Part shown: piece by piece, positions 63,881-64,000 of the stretch
Layout: every line of letters begins with the position of its first letter
Position numbering within the stretch: position 1 is the first letter of the stretch
NCBI RefSeq assembly: GCF_009753715.1
Contig: NZ_WQMS01000016.1
Coordinates: 434,001 to 498,000 of the forward strand
From: Sphingomonas horti
GTDB taxonomy: Bacteria > Pseudomonadota > Alphaproteobacteria > Sphingomonadales > Sphingomonadaceae
DNA: 64,000 bases
Direction: 5' to 3'
The notes under the pieces: generated by a model
The model's input: the letters and a program-made list of their open reading frames with translations, nothing else
What the model was told of the DNA's origin: nothing
Databases searched by the model: none
Translations under genes and position numbers: made by a program

Positions 63881-64000
63881 ATGGCGGCTGCCATGGCCGC
63901 TTGCGCACCGGCCGGGGCTGCGGACCGCGGGATCAGCTACGATTGCGATACGCCCGCGGGGCACTTTTCCGAGCTGGTGCTGCCGGCGCCATCGGGCGCG
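63881..64000 (+). CDS. Lipoprotein-like protein, N-terminal part (partial, cut by window end)
   Basis: An open frame runs from ATG 63881 to the window end, 40 codons. It starts MAAAMAACAPAGAADRG, which may be the end of a lipoprotein signal (lipobox-like MAAC), then SYDCDTPAGHFSELVLPAPS. The translation start is not clear: in-frame codons upstream (RIIGFTA) would lengthen the signal peptide, with AGGGGAG before a CTG at 63857. The rest of the gene is outside the window, so no function can be given. The 200-base gap after rlmE shows only short GC-rich palindromes. Confidence 0.45.
   Translation, partial: MAAAMAACAPAGAADRGISYDCDTPAGHFSELVLPAPSGA

Overview
The window is a stretch of high-GC chromosomal DNA from an alphaproteobacterium, most likely Sphingomonas or a close relative (Sphingomonadaceae). 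The lineage rests on five things: a PEPxxWA-type C-terminal sorting tail, a PhoK-type alkaline phosphatase, alphaproteobacterial SOS boxes of the form GTTC-N7-GTTC, a recF that is not next to dnaN, and a cpoB/nudix/panB/TPR/bamB cluster. I see no rRNA, tRNA, CRISPR array, prophage or intact insertion sequence. Nearly all of it is core genome, densely packed, with many 4-bp ATGA/GTGA overlaps and no gene-free gap above 300 bases.

Layout. 1-3.8 kb: the end of tilS, a PEP-sorted secreted protein, ftsH with a terminator, and a small DMT transporter. 3.9-11.8 kb: a glycosyltransferase/UDP-galactopyranose mutase fusion, an SDR, a secreted unknown, a beta-hydroxyacid dehydrogenase, a YtcJ-like amidohydrolase and a lipoprotein. 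11.8-20.2 kb: dsbD, phoK, a small lipoprotein, then a minus-strand envelope cluster cpoB-nudix-panB-TPR-bamB. 20.3-25.8 kb: a membrane chemoreceptor, creD, the remnant of an FMN-dependent hydroxyacid dehydrogenase, recJ and a DUF883-like small protein. 25.9-28.5 kb: a three-gene secreted-protein/M48 protease operon whose first gene carries seven GCGCGT repeats in its signal peptide. 28.5-36.9 kb: parC, a GGDEF-like/EAL protein, cca, a CoA pyrophosphatase, DUF1285, GNAT, GST and SDR genes.

37.0-42.5 kb holds a tyrosine/homogentisate catabolic operon on the minus strand: marR, hppD, hmgA, a cupin, a fumarylacetoacetate hydrolase-family gene and a Rieske ferredoxin, followed by a cytochrome c. 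The hmgA frame has an unrelated, lower-GC domain of about 140 residues fused in frame at its N-terminus, starting exactly at the hppD stop. This is the most unusual thing in the window. A good -35/-10 promoter overlapped by an inverted repeat lies between marR and hppD.

42.5-50 kb: a stand-alone receiver, a MATE exporter, dmeF, lexA with its own SOS box, moeA, two unknowns and two tandem coq4 paralogs. 50-64 kb: recF, two glycine-zipper proteins, GNAT, a PhaE-like protein, an SOS-controlled imuA-imuB pair without dnaE2 beside it, glnB-glnA, a sugar dehydrogenase lipoprotein, an alpha/beta hydrolase coupled to dnaN, an outer membrane beta-barrel, ppx/gppA, rlmE and the start of another lipoprotein-like gene.

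Three families of short palindromic intergenic repeats are scattered through the window. One copy supplies the last codons and stop of the fumarylacetoacetate hydrolase-family gene.
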